Source: Bacillota bacterium
GTDB taxonomy: Bacteria; Bacillota; Clostridia; Lachnospirales; Lachnospiraceae
Direction: 5' to 3'
Length of the DNA stretch: 64,000 nucleotides
Assembly (NCBI GenBank): GCA_023442465.1
Contig: JAEZZQ010000024.1
Coordinates: forward strand, 3,808 to 67,807
In this document: positions 15,795 through 24,562 of the stretch, one piece after another
How positions within the stretch are numbered: position 1 is the stretch's first letter
Layout: every line of letters begins with the position of its first letter
Translations under genes and position numbers: made by a program
The notes under the pieces: model-generated
Databases searched by the model: none
The model's input: the letters and a program-made list of their open reading frames with translations, nothing else
Told to the model about the DNA's origin: nothing

Positions 15795-16808
15795 CTAAAT
15801 TATGGTTCCTACCGATCTTCCTTCAAAAACCTCTCCTTCCACCACAACCTGCTGGATCAACGTTGTCTTCGGATGTTCTATCAGGTTGACCAGGCTTTCC
15901 GCCGCCTTGGCTCCCACTTGCTCGGTATCCTGACGCAAAGTCGTAAGCTGCGGCTCCAAATGTCTTCCAATCCTTATTCCGTCGTACCCCGCTATGGAAA
16001 TATCCTGAGGAATATTAAGACCTCTCTCCGTAATAGCATTGATTCCCCCGAAACTGGCGAAATCATCCGGATACAAGATGCAAGTCGGCGGATTGGGTAA
16101 ATCCAGAAGCTCCTGCGTCTGTGTGAAAGAAGCTTTCGTATCCCTGTATGCGGCCTCCTTTATATATTCATCCGGAACCTCCAGTCCAAGTTCCTCCGCC
16201 GTCTTATAAAAGGAAGACAACCGGCTTTGCGTTACCGCCGAATCCATACCGTGGATGTAAGCGATACGCCGATGCCCTTTGTTATATACGAAAGTAAGTA
16301 AATCTTTCATTCCCTTCACATTGTCTGAAATGATTGCAATTCTGTTATTGAACAAGTGGTCAATGGTCACTACCGGAATATCACTTCTGACCAGCTCCAC
16401 GACCTCCGGATCGTAGAAATCGATACAAGCTATCGCTACTCCGTCAAAGCCTCGATACATCGCATGCTCCAGATAAGACATCTTGTTCGTTCTGGTCTTA
16501 CAGCAGTTAATGAAGGTCATATCATACCCCCTCTGTTCTGCCGTCCTCTTGAAGCTGTCTAAAACATATGAGAAGTAATCATGCTTCAAACCACTTTGGT
16601 CATCATCTACAAAAAGTACTCCCAGATTATATGTACGGTTTGTCTTCAAAGCCTTTGCCGCCGAATTGGGAAAGTACCCCATTTCCTTGGCAACCTTTCT
16701 GATATGCTCTTTCGTTTCTTCCCCGATATCGCTGTGGTTATTCAGCGCCTTGCTTACCGTTGCTACCGATACCCCACACGTTACCGAAATATCTTTCATT
16801 GACACCAT
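15795..16808 (-). CDS. LacI family transcriptional regulator
   Basis: A 337-residue repressor from ATG 16808 (GGAGGGAG site 8 nt upstream). The N-terminal HTH MKDISVTCGVSVATVSKALN and hinge helix SAAKALKTNRTYNLG are classical. A periplasmic-binding-protein-like effector domain follows (SYVLDSFKRTAEQRGYDMTF .. IAGYDGIRIGRHLEPQLTTL). It lies between the binding-protein gene and the divergent GH94 gene. Repeats of AATCGTTTTC in the shared upstream region are its probable operators. It presumably senses cellobiose or a related sugar. Confidence 0.93.
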   Translation of the reverse strand: MVSMKDISVTCGVSVATVSKALNNHSDIGEETKEHIRKVAKEMGYFPNSAAKALKTNRTYNLGVLFVDDDQSGLKHDYFSYVLDSFKRTAEQRGYDMTFINCCKTRTNKMSYLEHAMYRGFDGVAIACIDFYDPEVVELVRSDIPVVTIDHLFNNRIAIISDNVKGMKDLLTFVYNKGHRRIAYIHGMDSAVTQSRLSSFYKTAEELGLEVPDEYIKEAAYRDTKASFTQTQELLDLPNPPTCILYPDDFASFGGINAITERGLNIPQDISIAGYDGIRIGRHLEPQLTTLRQDTEQVGAKAAESLVNLIEHPKTTLIQQVVVEGEVFEGRSVGTII

Positions 16809-16861
16809 GTCACTTACTCCCTCCAATTATTTAGAAGTTCGGTCCCTGCCGTTTATAGAAT

Positions 16862-16890
16862 ATTATAACTTATCTTATCCAAAACTCCAA
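16862..16890 (-). promoter_or_regulatory. Promoter of the lacI gene
   Basis: On the minus strand TTGGAG (16890-16885) and a perfect TATAAT (16867-16862) are 17 bp apart, giving a leader of about 45 nt before ATG 16808. Confidence 0.7.
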
Positions 16891-17213
16891 CCAAACATCT
16901 TTTTATAGAGATGAGTGTTTTGAATCACTTAATCGTTTTCGTATTCTTAGTGTATAACACTTTTTATACTTTTTCAAGAGTTTTTTTATTTGTTTTGTTC
17001 ATTTTTTATACTTTTGTAAATTTTAAACAGTTTTGAACATAGTTTTCTCAAGCATTTGCACAATTCCCATTTCCTTTTCTTCTATATAATGCGTTTGATA
17101 CGGATATTTCTTTGAATCGTTTTCGTACAAGCAAAAAACTTCTTCGTTTTACATCGTTTTTTTCAATCGAATGAAGAACCCATACTTTTACTTGCGTTTT
17201 ACACGTTTCTATC

Positions 17214-17242
17214 TTGCATTATAGAAATATATTCTGTATAAT
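17214..17242 (+). promoter_or_regulatory. GH94 promoter P1
   Basis: TTGCAT at 17214-17219 and a perfect TATAAT at 17237-17242 with a 17-bp spacer. It lies about 420 bp upstream of the phosphorylase start. Confidence 0.65.
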
Positions 17243-17270
17243 TTAATTCACAAAGAATTACGTCTTTTAC

Positions 17271-17299
17271 TTGACTTTTACTTAATCGTTTTCTATAAT
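17271..17299 (+). promoter_or_regulatory. GH94 promoter P2 with operator in the spacer
   Basis: TTGACT at 17271-17276 and a perfect TATAAT at 17294-17299 have a 17-bp spacer that contains AATCGTTTTC (17284-17293). A repressor bound there would block RNA polymerase directly. Confidence 0.7.
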
Positions 17300-17658
17300 G
17301 CATTTTTAAGAGGTATTTTTGCTGTCATTAATTGTTTTCGTACATATTTTCATGCGTTCCCATTTGTTTAAGTACCTTTATACTTTATTTTTATTGTCAT
17401 ATTCTTGCTGTATTCTTGTTGCTGTACTTTTCTGTAATAAGGAGTGTGTCTATTACAGAAACAATGGATACACAGCTTTTGTTCTATTTTTTGATCGATT
17501 CATTTCATTGCTTATTACTTAGACTTGAAGCGATGATAAACATGGTGGATTTATATTTCACACCCTTACTTATAGGATAGGGAGGATAGGTTGAAAAATA
17601 AAAGGTTTTTCAACATCCTGATTTATACGTGTGCTAAAGCACACAGATAGGAGTTATT
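17300..17658 (+). other. Long AT-rich leader of the GH94 gene with two hairpins
   Basis: No gene is supported here, although two overlapping open frames exist without ribosome sites. A hairpin GGAT..GTTGAAAAA / TTTTTCAAC..ATCC lies at about 17585-17620. A second one, GTGTGC-taaa-GCACAC, lies at about 17629-17644, directly before the TAGGAG ribosome site. They may affect mRNA stability or translation. Confidence 0.5.
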
Positions 17659-20094
17659 ATGAAATTTGGTTTTTTTGATGATAACAAGAAGGAGTACGTC
17701 ATCACCACCCCCAGGACGCCCCTTCCGTGGATTAACTATCTTGGATGCAATGAGTTTTTCAGCATTATTTCCAATACCTGCGGCGGATACTCATTCTATA
17801 AAGACGCGAAGCTTTTACGCCTTACGAGATATCGTTACAACGATGTTCCCGGCGACGTAAACGGTAAATACTTTTTTATTAAAGATGGAGATACCGTATG
17901 GAATCCCGGCTGGCAGCCTACGAAGACCGAGCTGGATTCCTACGAATGCCGCCACGGTATTGGCTACAGCCGCTTTACTTCATCCAAGAACGATGTGCAG
18001 GCACAGGTTCTTACCTTCGTTCCTTTGGGCGATAACTGCGAGATCAGTTCGCTGAAGCTGACCAACAATTCCTCTTCTGCAAAGACACTTTCACTCTTTT
18101 CATATGTGGAATGGTGCCTTTGGAACGCAGATGATGATATGAAGAACTTCCAGCGTAATCTGAGCATCGGAGAAGTGGAGGTCATCGGTTCCACGATTTA
18201 TCATAAGACAGAATACAGAGAACGCAGGAATCACTACGCTGTTTACTCGGTAAATTCCAAAATTGACGGCTTTGATACGAGCCGCGACGATTTCCTTGGC
18301 GCATATCGCGGTGCTGACGCTCCTTTAGCAGTAGAAAACGGTGCGTGTACGGGTTCCATCGCCAGCGGCTGGTCTCCCATCGCCGCTCATCAGCTCAATC
18401 TTTCCTTACAGCCCGGCGAGACGAAATCCTTTATCTTCGTACTCGGCTATCTGGAAAATTTGCAGGAAGAAAAATGGGAGTCTCCGGGCATAATCAACAA
18501 AAAGCCGGCAGAAGAAATGCTTGCCAAGTATCAAACGGACGAGGATGTGGAAAAGGCCTTCGCTCAGTTAAACAGCTATTGGAACAGTCTGCTTTCCAAA
18601 TATGCGGTCAAATCCTCAAACGACAAAGTGGACCGCATGGTAAATATCTGGAATCAATATCAGTGCATGGTAACCTTCAATATGTCCCGTTCCGCATCCT
18701 ACTATGAATCCGGCATCGGAAGGGGTATGGGCTTTCGCGATTCCTGTCAGGACCTGCTCGGTTTCGTTCATCTCATTCCTGACCGCGCAAGAGAAAGAAT
18801 TATCGATATCGCTTCTACCCAGTTCCAGGACGGAAGTGCCTACCATCAGTATCAGCCCCTTACGAAGAAGGGTAATTCCGACATCGGCAGCGGCTTCAAT
18901 GACGATCCGTTATGGCTCATCGCCGGAACCAGCGCTTATGTCCGGGAAACGGGAGACGTTTCCATATTGACCGAAATGGTACCTTTCGATAACGATGCTT
19001 CTGTTGCGGCGCCGCTCATGGAACATTTAAGGCGTTCGTTAGATTATGTCATAACACACAAAGGACCTCACAAGCTGCCGCTAATCGGACGTGCCGATTG
19101 GAACGACTGTCTGAACCTGAATTGCTTTTCCGAGCATCCCGGGGAGTCCTTCCAGACCTTCGGCCCCAGCGAAGGGCCAGTAGCAGAATCTGTATTTATT
19201 GCCGGCATGTTCGTTAAGTACGGCGAAGAATACGCGCAGCTTTGTGAATTGATGGGAATGCCCACAGAAGCCGAGAGAGCCCGAATAGAAGTGGAGCTCA
19301 TGAACGAGGCGATTTTAAAAGACGGTTGGGATGGTGAGTGGTTTATCCGCGCTTACGATGCATACAGCAATAAGATCGGTTCCAAAGAATGTGAGGAAGG
19401 CAAGATTTTCATAGAACCTCAGGGATTTTGTTCCCTTGCCGGAGTCGGCGTAGAAGAAGGATTAGCAAAAAAAGCTTTGGATTCTGTAAAAGAAAAGCTG
19501 GATACCAAGTACGGTGTTATGATTTTACAGCCTGCCTATACCAAATATCATCTGGAGCTTGGAGAAGTTTCCTCCTATCCGCCGGGCTACAAGGAAAATG
19601 CTGGTATCTTCTGTCATAATAACCCTTGGGTCTCCATTGCTGAGACGGTAATAGGACGCGGAGACCGCGCTTTTGAAATCTATCGGAAGACTTGTCCTGC
19701 CTATGTGGAAGAAATTAGCGAGATTCACAGAACGGAGCCTTATGTATATGCGCAGATGGTAGCAGGACGCGATGCGAAATTTCACGGCGAAGCAAAAAAC
19801 AGCTGGCTGACCGGAACCGCAGCTTGGACCTTTGTCAATATTTCACAATATATTTTAGGCTTGTACCCGACTCATACCGGACTTTCTATCAATCCCTGTG
19901 TGCCGAAGGGCTTCGGAGACTTCGAGCTGACCAGACAATTCCGCGAGGGCAATTATACGATCAAGGTACAAAATCCCGACAATGTGGAAAAAGGTATAAA
20001 GCAAATTTATGTGGACGGAAGTCCGATCAATGGATGTATCATCCCCTACGTAAAAGGAAAGACCTCCTACGACGTAATAGTCGTAATGGGCTAA
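17659..20094 (+). CDS. cbpA: Cellobiose phosphorylase (GH94)
   Basis: An 811-residue cytosolic enzyme that cleaves cellobiose with phosphate to alpha-glucose 1-phosphate and glucose, saving ATP. The length is typical for the family. The N-terminus begins MKFGFFDDNKKEYVITTPRT, followed by a beta-sandwich domain, a helical barrel and a C-terminal beta domain. The barrel carries RGMGFRDSCQDLLG (sugar binding, near residue 355) and GRADWNDCLN, where Asp483 in WNDCLN is the expected general acid. Both agree with cellobiose rather than chitobiose or cellodextrin phosphorylases, though cellodextrins cannot be excluded. It is divergent from lacI and the transporter genes. Confidence 0.93.
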   Translation: MKFGFFDDNKKEYVITTPRTPLPWINYLGCNEFFSIISNTCGGYSFYKDAKLLRLTRYRYNDVPGDVNGKYFFIKDGDTVWNPGWQPTKTELDSYECRHGIGYSRFTSSKNDVQAQVLTFVPLGDNCEISSLKLTNNSSSAKTLSLFSYVEWCLWNADDDMKNFQRNLSIGEVEVIGSTIYHKTEYRERRNHYAVYSVNSKIDGFDTSRDDFLGAYRGADAPLAVENGACTGSIASGWSPIAAHQLNLSLQPGETKSFIFVLGYLENLQEEKWESPGIINKKPAEEMLAKYQTDEDVEKAFAQLNSYWNSLLSKYAVKSSNDKVDRMVNIWNQYQCMVTFNMSRSASYYESGIGRGMGFRDSCQDLLGFVHLIPDRARERIIDIASTQFQDGSAYHQYQPLTKKGNSDIGSGFNDDPLWLIAGTSAYVRETGDVSILTEMVPFDNDASVAAPLMEHLRRSLDYVITHKGPHKLPLIGRADWNDCLNLNCFSEHPGESFQTFGPSEGPVAESVFIAGMFVKYGEEYAQLCELMGMPTEAERARIEVELMNEAILKDGWDGEWFIRAYDAYSNKIGSKECEEGKIFIEPQGFCSLAGVGVEEGLAKKALDSVKEKLDTKYGVMILQPAYTKYHLELGEVSSYPPGYKENAGIFCHNNPWVSIAETVIGRGDRAFEIYRKTCPAYVEEISEIHRTEPYVYAQMVAGRDAKFHGEAKNSWLTGTAAWTFVNISQYILGLYPTHTGLSINPCVPKGFGDFELTRQFREGNYTIKVQNPDNVEKGIKQIYVDGSPINGCIIPYVKGKTSYDVIVVMG

Positions 20095-20108
20095 AAATTC
20101 ATGAATAA

Positions 20109-20166
20109 ACTCCTGCAAGGACGGCAAAATATTTGATATGCCTTCTCATCCTTGCAGGAGTTTTTA
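20109..20166. terminator. Bidirectional terminator between GH94 and cls
   Basis: ACTCCTGCAAGG and its complement CCTTGCAGGAGT enclose a 29-base loop; the plus strand continues TTTTTATATT. It terminates GH94 and possibly the convergent cls gene. Confidence 0.85.
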
Positions 20167-20175
20167 TATTGTATT

Positions 20176-21741
20176 TTACATTAGCGGACCAAACAGCCGA
20201 AGCACTCTTCCTGTAAGCCTTAAAAGCACCGGGATCTTTTTATAATATGCCATATCTATCTCAATGCAGCTCTCCAAGGTTTTTGCAAAGTCTGCTTCCA
20301 CATCCGCCACTGCCTCATTTCTGTACAGGTAGACACCACATTCAAAATGATGATACAGGCTGCGGTAATCAAGGTTTACTGTTCCGACCACCGCTTTTTC
20401 ATCGTCAGAAACAAAAATCTTCGCATGTATAAAGCCCGGTTCATATTCGTATACTTTTACGCCTGCCCCCAACAAATCAGGATAATAGGTACGGGAAATT
20501 GCAAAAACTGCTTTCTTGTCCGGAATATGGGGAACGATCAACCTGACGTCCACTCCTCTTCTGGCCGCATATTGAAGAACATCCAGCATCGCGTTGTCCA
20601 CGATAAAATAAGGAGTCATGATATGTACATAGTTCGTTGCCTGATTTACCACGTCCATATAAATCGTCTCAGCAACATTTTCCGGAGTTGCCGGACCGTC
20701 TCCATAAGGGATTACGAAGCCGGAGCTTCTTACACCTTTCTTTTCGCTCTTCCTGATGTATTTGGAATAATCGCCTGCCGCTGCTTCCGATATGTTCCAC
20801 ATCTGCAAGAACATAAGGGTAAAGCTTTTCACGGCATCCCCCTCCACCTTAATCGCCGCATCCTTCCAATGTCCGAATCTGACTACCTCGTTAATATATT
20901 CGTCTGCCATGTTGACTCCGCCGGTATACGCCGTCTTGCCGTCTATGACGAGAATTTTCCTATGATCTCTGTTATTCTGGGCCGTAGACAGGAGGGGGAT
21001 AATAGGTGAGAACATCTTTGTCTTAATCCCGCAAGCCTCCAATTGCTTCGGATAGGAATAGGGCAAGAGTAAAAGAGAGCACATACCATCGTACATGAAC
21101 CGGACTTCCACGCCTTCCTTCACCTTTTCTTTAAGAATCTCCAGAACGCAGTTCCACATCCGCCCTCTCTCTACGATGAAATATTCCAAAAAGATGAACT
21201 CCTTCGCATCTTTAAGCTCCTTCAACAAATCAGCGAATTTTTCTTCTCCTGTAGGAAAATAAGTGACGGAAGCACCGCCATACGAAGGAAAACCACCTTC
21301 TGCTTCCACATAACAGCTTAAGTTAGCCATATGAGCTCCTGAAATTTCCATCCGCTTTCTCGTCTTTTCATCAGTATGGAGAAATTCTTCCGTTTCCTTT
21401 CTCCTCTTATTCAGCCGCTTTTTCATCCCCAGGTTCGTCCAGTCTCCTACAATGAACAGATAAAGCAACGCACCGAACACCGGAGCCGCACAAATGGGTA
21501 TGACCCACGCCAGCTTGAATTCGGGCATTTCATCCTTATTGATAATATAAATCAAAAGGGCAGCACTTACAGATACCATCACTGCCAAATATACTTCCGA
21601 ATATTCTCCCAGCCATCTGAATCCGGCAATCAGCCAAAAAAGCTGTATCAACAGAAGAATAAGGGTAATCATCGTCCTGCTGAAAACTATTTTAAAAACT
21701 ACGCCAATAAACCTTTTCACGTCCTTCGTCCGCCTCCGCAT
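20176..21741 (-). CDS. cls: Cardiolipin synthase (phospholipase D family)
   Basis: A 521-residue membrane protein. Three hydrophobic helices occupy residues 15-110. Two phospholipase-D repeats follow: HRKILVIDGKTAYTGGVN around residue 260 and HAKIFVSDDEKAVVGTVNLD around 440, each with the HxK(x4)D catalytic pattern. It transfers phosphatidyl groups between phosphatidylglycerols to make cardiolipin at the membrane. The length and domain order match bacterial ClsA. It is a single-gene unit with terminators on both sides. Confidence 0.94.
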   Translation of the reverse strand: MRRRTKDVKRFIGVVFKIVFSRTMITLILLLIQLFWLIAGFRWLGEYSEVYLAVMVSVSAALLIYIINKDEMPEFKLAWVIPICAAPVFGALLYLFIVGDWTNLGMKKRLNKRRKETEEFLHTDEKTRKRMEISGAHMANLSCYVEAEGGFPSYGGASVTYFPTGEEKFADLLKELKDAKEFIFLEYFIVERGRMWNCVLEILKEKVKEGVEVRFMYDGMCSLLLLPYSYPKQLEACGIKTKMFSPIIPLLSTAQNNRDHRKILVIDGKTAYTGGVNMADEYINEVVRFGHWKDAAIKVEGDAVKSFTLMFLQMWNISEAAAGDYSKYIRKSEKKGVRSSGFVIPYGDGPATPENVAETIYMDVVNQATNYVHIMTPYFIVDNAMLDVLQYAARRGVDVRLIVPHIPDKKAVFAISRTYYPDLLGAGVKVYEYEPGFIHAKIFVSDDEKAVVGTVNLDYRSLYHHFECGVYLYRNEAVADVEADFAKTLESCIEIDMAYYKKIPVLLRLTGRVLRLFGPLM

Positions 21742-21743
21742 TT

Positions 21744-21781
21744 ATAAAAATCCGGTAAAACTTACGAAAGCTTTACCGGAT
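21744..21781 (-). terminator. Terminator of the perR-rubrerythrin operon
   Basis: ATCCGGTAAA and its complement TTTACCGGAT form a 10-bp stem, followed on the minus strand by TTTTTATAA. Confidence 0.85.
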
Positions 21782-21804
21782 GTTCTTATTCTACGCCATT
21801 CATC

Positions 21805-22344
21805 TTAATAGTTCTCAGCTCTTACCTGAAAATATGACTGCGGGTGATCACAAACAGGGCACACCTGAGGCGCTTTCTTTCCGACATGGATATGACCGCA
21901 GTTCGCACACTGCCAGATAACGTCTCCATCCTTTGAGAATACCGCATCTCCTTCGATATTCGAAAGAAGCTTAAGATATCTCTCCTCATGCTCTTTTTCG
22001 ATTTTCGCTACGCTTTCGAACAGCATTGCAATCTTATCGAAACCTTCTTCTTTCGCCTCTTTTGCAAACTTGGCATACATATCGGTCCATTCGTAATTCT
22101 CACCTGCCGCTGCATCCTTCAGATTGTCCATAGTACTGCCAATGCCGTCATGAAGAAGCTTGAACCATATCTTTGCATGCTCCTTCTCGTTGTTTGCCGT
22201 CTCTTCAAAAAGAGCCGCTATCTGAACATATCCGTCTTTCTTCGCTTTAGAAGCGTAGTATGTATATTTGTTTCTCGCTTCTGATTCCCCTGCGAATGCT
22301 GTTTTTAAGTTAGCTTCTGTCTTTGTACCCTTTAAATCTGCCAT
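21805..22344 (-). CDS. rbr: Rubrerythrin
   Basis: A 179-residue non-haem iron peroxidase. Residues 1-135 form the di-iron four-helix domain, with the Glu-rich motifs FAGESEARNKYTYYASKA and EETANNEKEHAKIWFKLL in the first half and SVAKIEKEHEERYLKLL in the second. The C-terminal rubredoxin-like domain has CANC and CPVC for one Fe(Cys)4 site. It reduces hydrogen peroxide in anaerobes, with electrons from rubredoxin or NADH partners. The Fur/PerR-family gene lies just upstream, and the pair is probably an operon controlled by the palindrome at 22951. Confidence 0.96.
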   Translation of the reverse strand: MADLKGTKTEANLKTAFAGESEARNKYTYYASKAKKDGYVQIAALFEETANNEKEHAKIWFKLLHDGIGSTMDNLKDAAAGENYEWTDMYAKFAKEAKEEGFDKIAMLFESVAKIEKEHEERYLKLLSNIEGDAVFSKDGDVIWQCANCGHIHVGKKAPQVCPVCDHPQSYFQVRAENY

Positions 22345-22434
22345 AGTCTTGTTCTCCTTTTCTTTTTAGTTATTTTTACGATTTCCCTGGCTTATCACCC
22401 TGTCCATCGTTCGTGCACTCCATTACCGACTTGG

Positions 22435-22854
22435 TCAACAATCTGCCGCGCTCGTGTCATTTCCACTGACACACTTGTCACATTCCTCACATATTCCTTC
22501 AAACAACAAAGTATGCCCTATAATTCGATAACCATGTGAGCATTCGATTTCTTCCTCCGGTACAGGAAACTTCTTCATACTTACATTTCCAATTCTGCCG
22601 CATTTCTTACACTGCACATGACAATGCTTTTCAATCTCGTAGTCGAATCTATCTCCTCCTTCGACATTGGATATACGAAGAATACGGCCCTCCTCCGCCA
22701 TCCGGTTCAGTATCCGGAAAACGGTAGCACGGCTAATAGACGAATGCTTATTGCAAATCTCAATATAAATGGCATCTGCCGTAGGATGATCGTGCATCTG
22801 CCGTAAGGTCTGCGCCACGATTTCCTGCTGTATAGTATTTCTGCGTTCTGCCAT
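22435..22854 (-). CDS. Fur family regulator, PerR-like
   Basis: A 139-residue protein from ATG 22854 (GAGGTGA site); a longer reading is possible but lacks support. The winged helix has SSISRATVFRILNRMAEEGR. The regulatory metal site shows GGDRFDYEIEKHCHVQCKKC, where His and Asp ligands match PerR, and CKKC/CEEC supply the structural zinc. PerR proteins sense peroxide by iron-catalysed histidine oxidation. The adjacent rubrerythrin and the upstream Per-box-like palindrome support this over Fur or Zur. The C-terminus has an extra CVSGNDTSAADC tail. Confidence 0.88.
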   Translation of the reverse strand: MAERRNTIQQEIVAQTLRQMHDHPTADAIYIEICNKHSSISRATVFRILNRMAEEGRILRISNVEGGDRFDYEIEKHCHVQCKKCGRIGNVSMKKFPVPEEEIECSHGYRIIGHTLLFEGICEECDKCVSGNDTSAADC

Positions 22855-22950
22855 GAGAATCACCTCTTCGTTATTCTCGCGAAGGCAACGGACCAAGTGG
22901 GCCTGCCGCGAGGTATTTGACTCTGCTCTGACGTTATCAAATTATACACT

Positions 22951-22969
22951 AATAATACTTAGTATTATT
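22951..22969. promoter_or_regulatory. Per-box-like palindrome
   Basis: AATAATACTTAGTATTATT is a perfect 9-1-9 palindrome about 100 bp upstream of the PerR-like gene. Size and AT-rich dyad fit Per/Fur boxes, so it is the probable autoregulatory operator of the perR-rbr operon. Confidence 0.75.
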
Positions 22970-23018
22970 AAATATATAATACCATATTGATAAAATTTGT
23001 CAATATACTTTTACTATT

Positions 23019-23047
23019 GGTTACTGTTCACTCCGTTCTCAGTAACC
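23019..23047. repeat. 27-bp dispersed hairpin repeat, copy 2
   Basis: GGTTACTG, centre TTCACTCCGTTCT, CAGTAACC: a 9-bp perfect stem with one flanking base pair each side. It has no U-tract, so it is not an ordinary terminator, though it sits just after the radical SAM stop. Matches copies at 11466 and 50694. Confidence 0.75.
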
Positions 23048-23056
23048 ACTATTGCT

Positions 23057-23662
23057 TCAATCTTCCCATGGCCTGATACGGTACGAAACGCCTAATAAAT
23101 CGCAGATTTTCAGGCATTCTTCCTGCTCCTCTTTTGTAATTGCAGTTTCCACTGTCGTAAGTATAACCTTAGGCACATACCTTTTCACATTCTCTGCAAA
23201 TTTCAAAAGCGCGTCAAATGCCTCTTCTCCGAATTTATTCCGGGTCAATCTATAGTATTCCTCTCTGTCCGGCGTATTCAGACTTATGGATATAGTATCC
23301 ACACAGCCGTCAAACATAGGCGCCGTGTTCTTTTTATGGATTAAATCGGAAAGCCCGTTGGTATTCACCCGTATCGGAAGCTTGAACTTCTCCTTTACGT
23401 ATGCGGCTATTTCCAAAAGCTCCTCCAGCCTCTCCGTAGGCTCGCCAAATCCGCAAAATACCACTTCCTTATATTTAGCCATATCAAATTTTTCGAATTC
23501 GTCTTTTACCTCTTGTACGGACGGTTCCCTTTCCAGCCATAAGCTGCCCGACTGATTCATTTCTTCCCGCGTCTGCCGCAGGCAAAATGTGCAGGCACAG
23601 GGACAGCGATTGGTCAAATTCACATACAGATTATCGTACACTTCATATAAAATTGTCATCAT
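23057..23662 (-). CDS. Radical SAM protein, TatD-associated type
   Basis: A protein of about 201 residues. The cluster motif CPCACTFCLRQT gives the Cx3Cx2C triad for a [4Fe-4S] cluster. KEVVFCGFGEPTERLEELLE is the SAM-binding GGEP-equivalent. The short length and the end RIRPWED fit the family often encoded beside TatD nucleases; no tatD gene is in this window. The substrate is unknown. Start ATG 23662 is favoured because AAGG lies 10 nt upstream; ATG 23671 is possible. The gene is separated by about 60 bp from the pyridoxal kinase operon. Confidence 0.85.
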   Translation of the reverse strand: MMTILYEVYDNLYVNLTNRCPCACTFCLRQTREEMNQSGSLWLEREPSVQEVKDEFEKFDMAKYKEVVFCGFGEPTERLEELLEIAAYVKEKFKLPIRVNTNGLSDLIHKKNTAPMFDGCVDTISISLNTPDREEYYRLTRNKFGEEAFDALLKFAENVKRYVPKVILTTVETAITKEEQEECLKICDLLGVSYRIRPWED

Positions 23663-23725
23663 AACGGTCATACCTTTCTCACAGCCTTCTTTCGCCGCGG
23701 TGGTGCCTTCCTTATTTCGATTTTT

Positions 23726-24562
23726 TCAATTTCTCTTCAGTGTATACAAAACTTCTTCAAAGCATACGCCGTCGGTCTGGGGAATATGCATCTCCACGGA
23801 TTTCACAATACATTTCTTCACAAAATCAGAAGCCTTCTTTACAGAGCGGTCGAAATCCACCCCGTTTACTGCATCCGCTGCTATAATGGAAGCGAATACA
23901 TCGCCCGTTCCCGATCGCTCGGTTCCTGCTTTATGTGTCCGCAGAAGCTTTGGTTCCTTCCCTTTTTCCATTACATAATTTGCAATGAATTCTCCTTGTG
24001 GAATTCCGGTAATCACAACTTTTTCCGGTCCGCGGCAGGAAAGTGCTTCCGCCATAGCGTATAGCTCCTTTTTCTTCCAGCCATTTTCCTTATATGGCGT
24101 CTTCGTCAGCTTACAGCATTCCGTCAGATTAGGAGTTATAATATCAGCATAAGCAACTAACCGCCCCATCTCCTCACACATTTCGTCCGTGTAGGTGGCG
24201 TACATTCTGCCGTGGTCCCCCATGACCGGATCGATCACAACGGTAGTCCTATCGCTTCGAAATTCTTCGATGAAATGAATTACCGTCTCTATCTGTTTCC
24301 TGGAGCCTAGGAATCCGGATGCAATTCCCTCGAATTCCAGCTCCAGATTATGCCACTTGGAAATATAAGTCTCTATTCTGTCCGTATAATCATCGAAAAA
24401 GAAATCCTTAAATCCGGTATGGTTAGAAAAAATAGAAGTAGGTACCGGACAACACTGTACTCCCATATAAGAGATAATCGGCATCGATACCGTGAGGGAA
24501 CAACGCCCGAAACCGGATAAGTCATTAATTACTGCTATTTTTTTCTGATTGTTATGGGACAT
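23726..24562 (-). CDS. Pyridoxal/pyridoxine kinase (PdxK/PdxY-like)
   Basis: A 278-residue ribokinase-fold enzyme from ATG 24562, which overlaps the HD-GYP stop by 11 bp. Motifs include KIAVINDLSGFGRCSLTVSM at the N-terminus, PVMGDHGRMYATYTDEM in the middle, ITPNLTECCKLT and the anion-hole HKAGTERSGTGDVFASIIAA. It phosphorylates B6 vitamers to PLP or precursors with ATP. The typical motif has GTGD with catalytic Asp, which is present. Its placement at the end of an oxygen-sensor/HD-GYP operon is unexpected and may be simple co-transcription. Confidence 0.9.
   Translation of the reverse strand: MSHNNQKKIAVINDLSGFGRCSLTVSMPIISYMGVQCCPVPTSIFSNHTGFKDFFFDDYTDRIETYISKWHNLELEFEGIASGFLGSRKQIETVIHFIEEFRSDRTTVVIDPVMGDHGRMYATYTDEMCEEMGRLVAYADIITPNLTECCKLTKTPYKENGWKKKELYAMAEALSCRGPEKVVITGIPQGEFIANYVMEKGKEPKLLRTHKAGTERSGTGDVFASIIAADAVNGVDFDRSVKKASDFVKKCIVKSVEMHIPQTDGVCFEEVLYTLKRN

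Larger units (their letters stand above)
16931..17342. promoter_or_regulatory. Array of four AATCGTTTTC-type putative LacI operators
   Basis: AATCGTTTTCGTA occurs at 16931-16943 and 17115-17127, AATCGTTTTC at 17284-17293, and AATTGTTTTCGTA at 17330-17342. The central part GAATCGTTTTC has LacI-type dyad character (GAAnnCGnnTTC). One copy lies behind the lacI promoter and one sits inside the spacer of a GH94 promoter. Repetition and placement support operator function; the bound protein is inferred. Confidence 0.6.

Noticed and set aside
17319..17580. Hydrophobic small frames upstream of GH94
   Set aside because: No ribosome site, overlapping frames, AT-rich leader; more likely untranslated.
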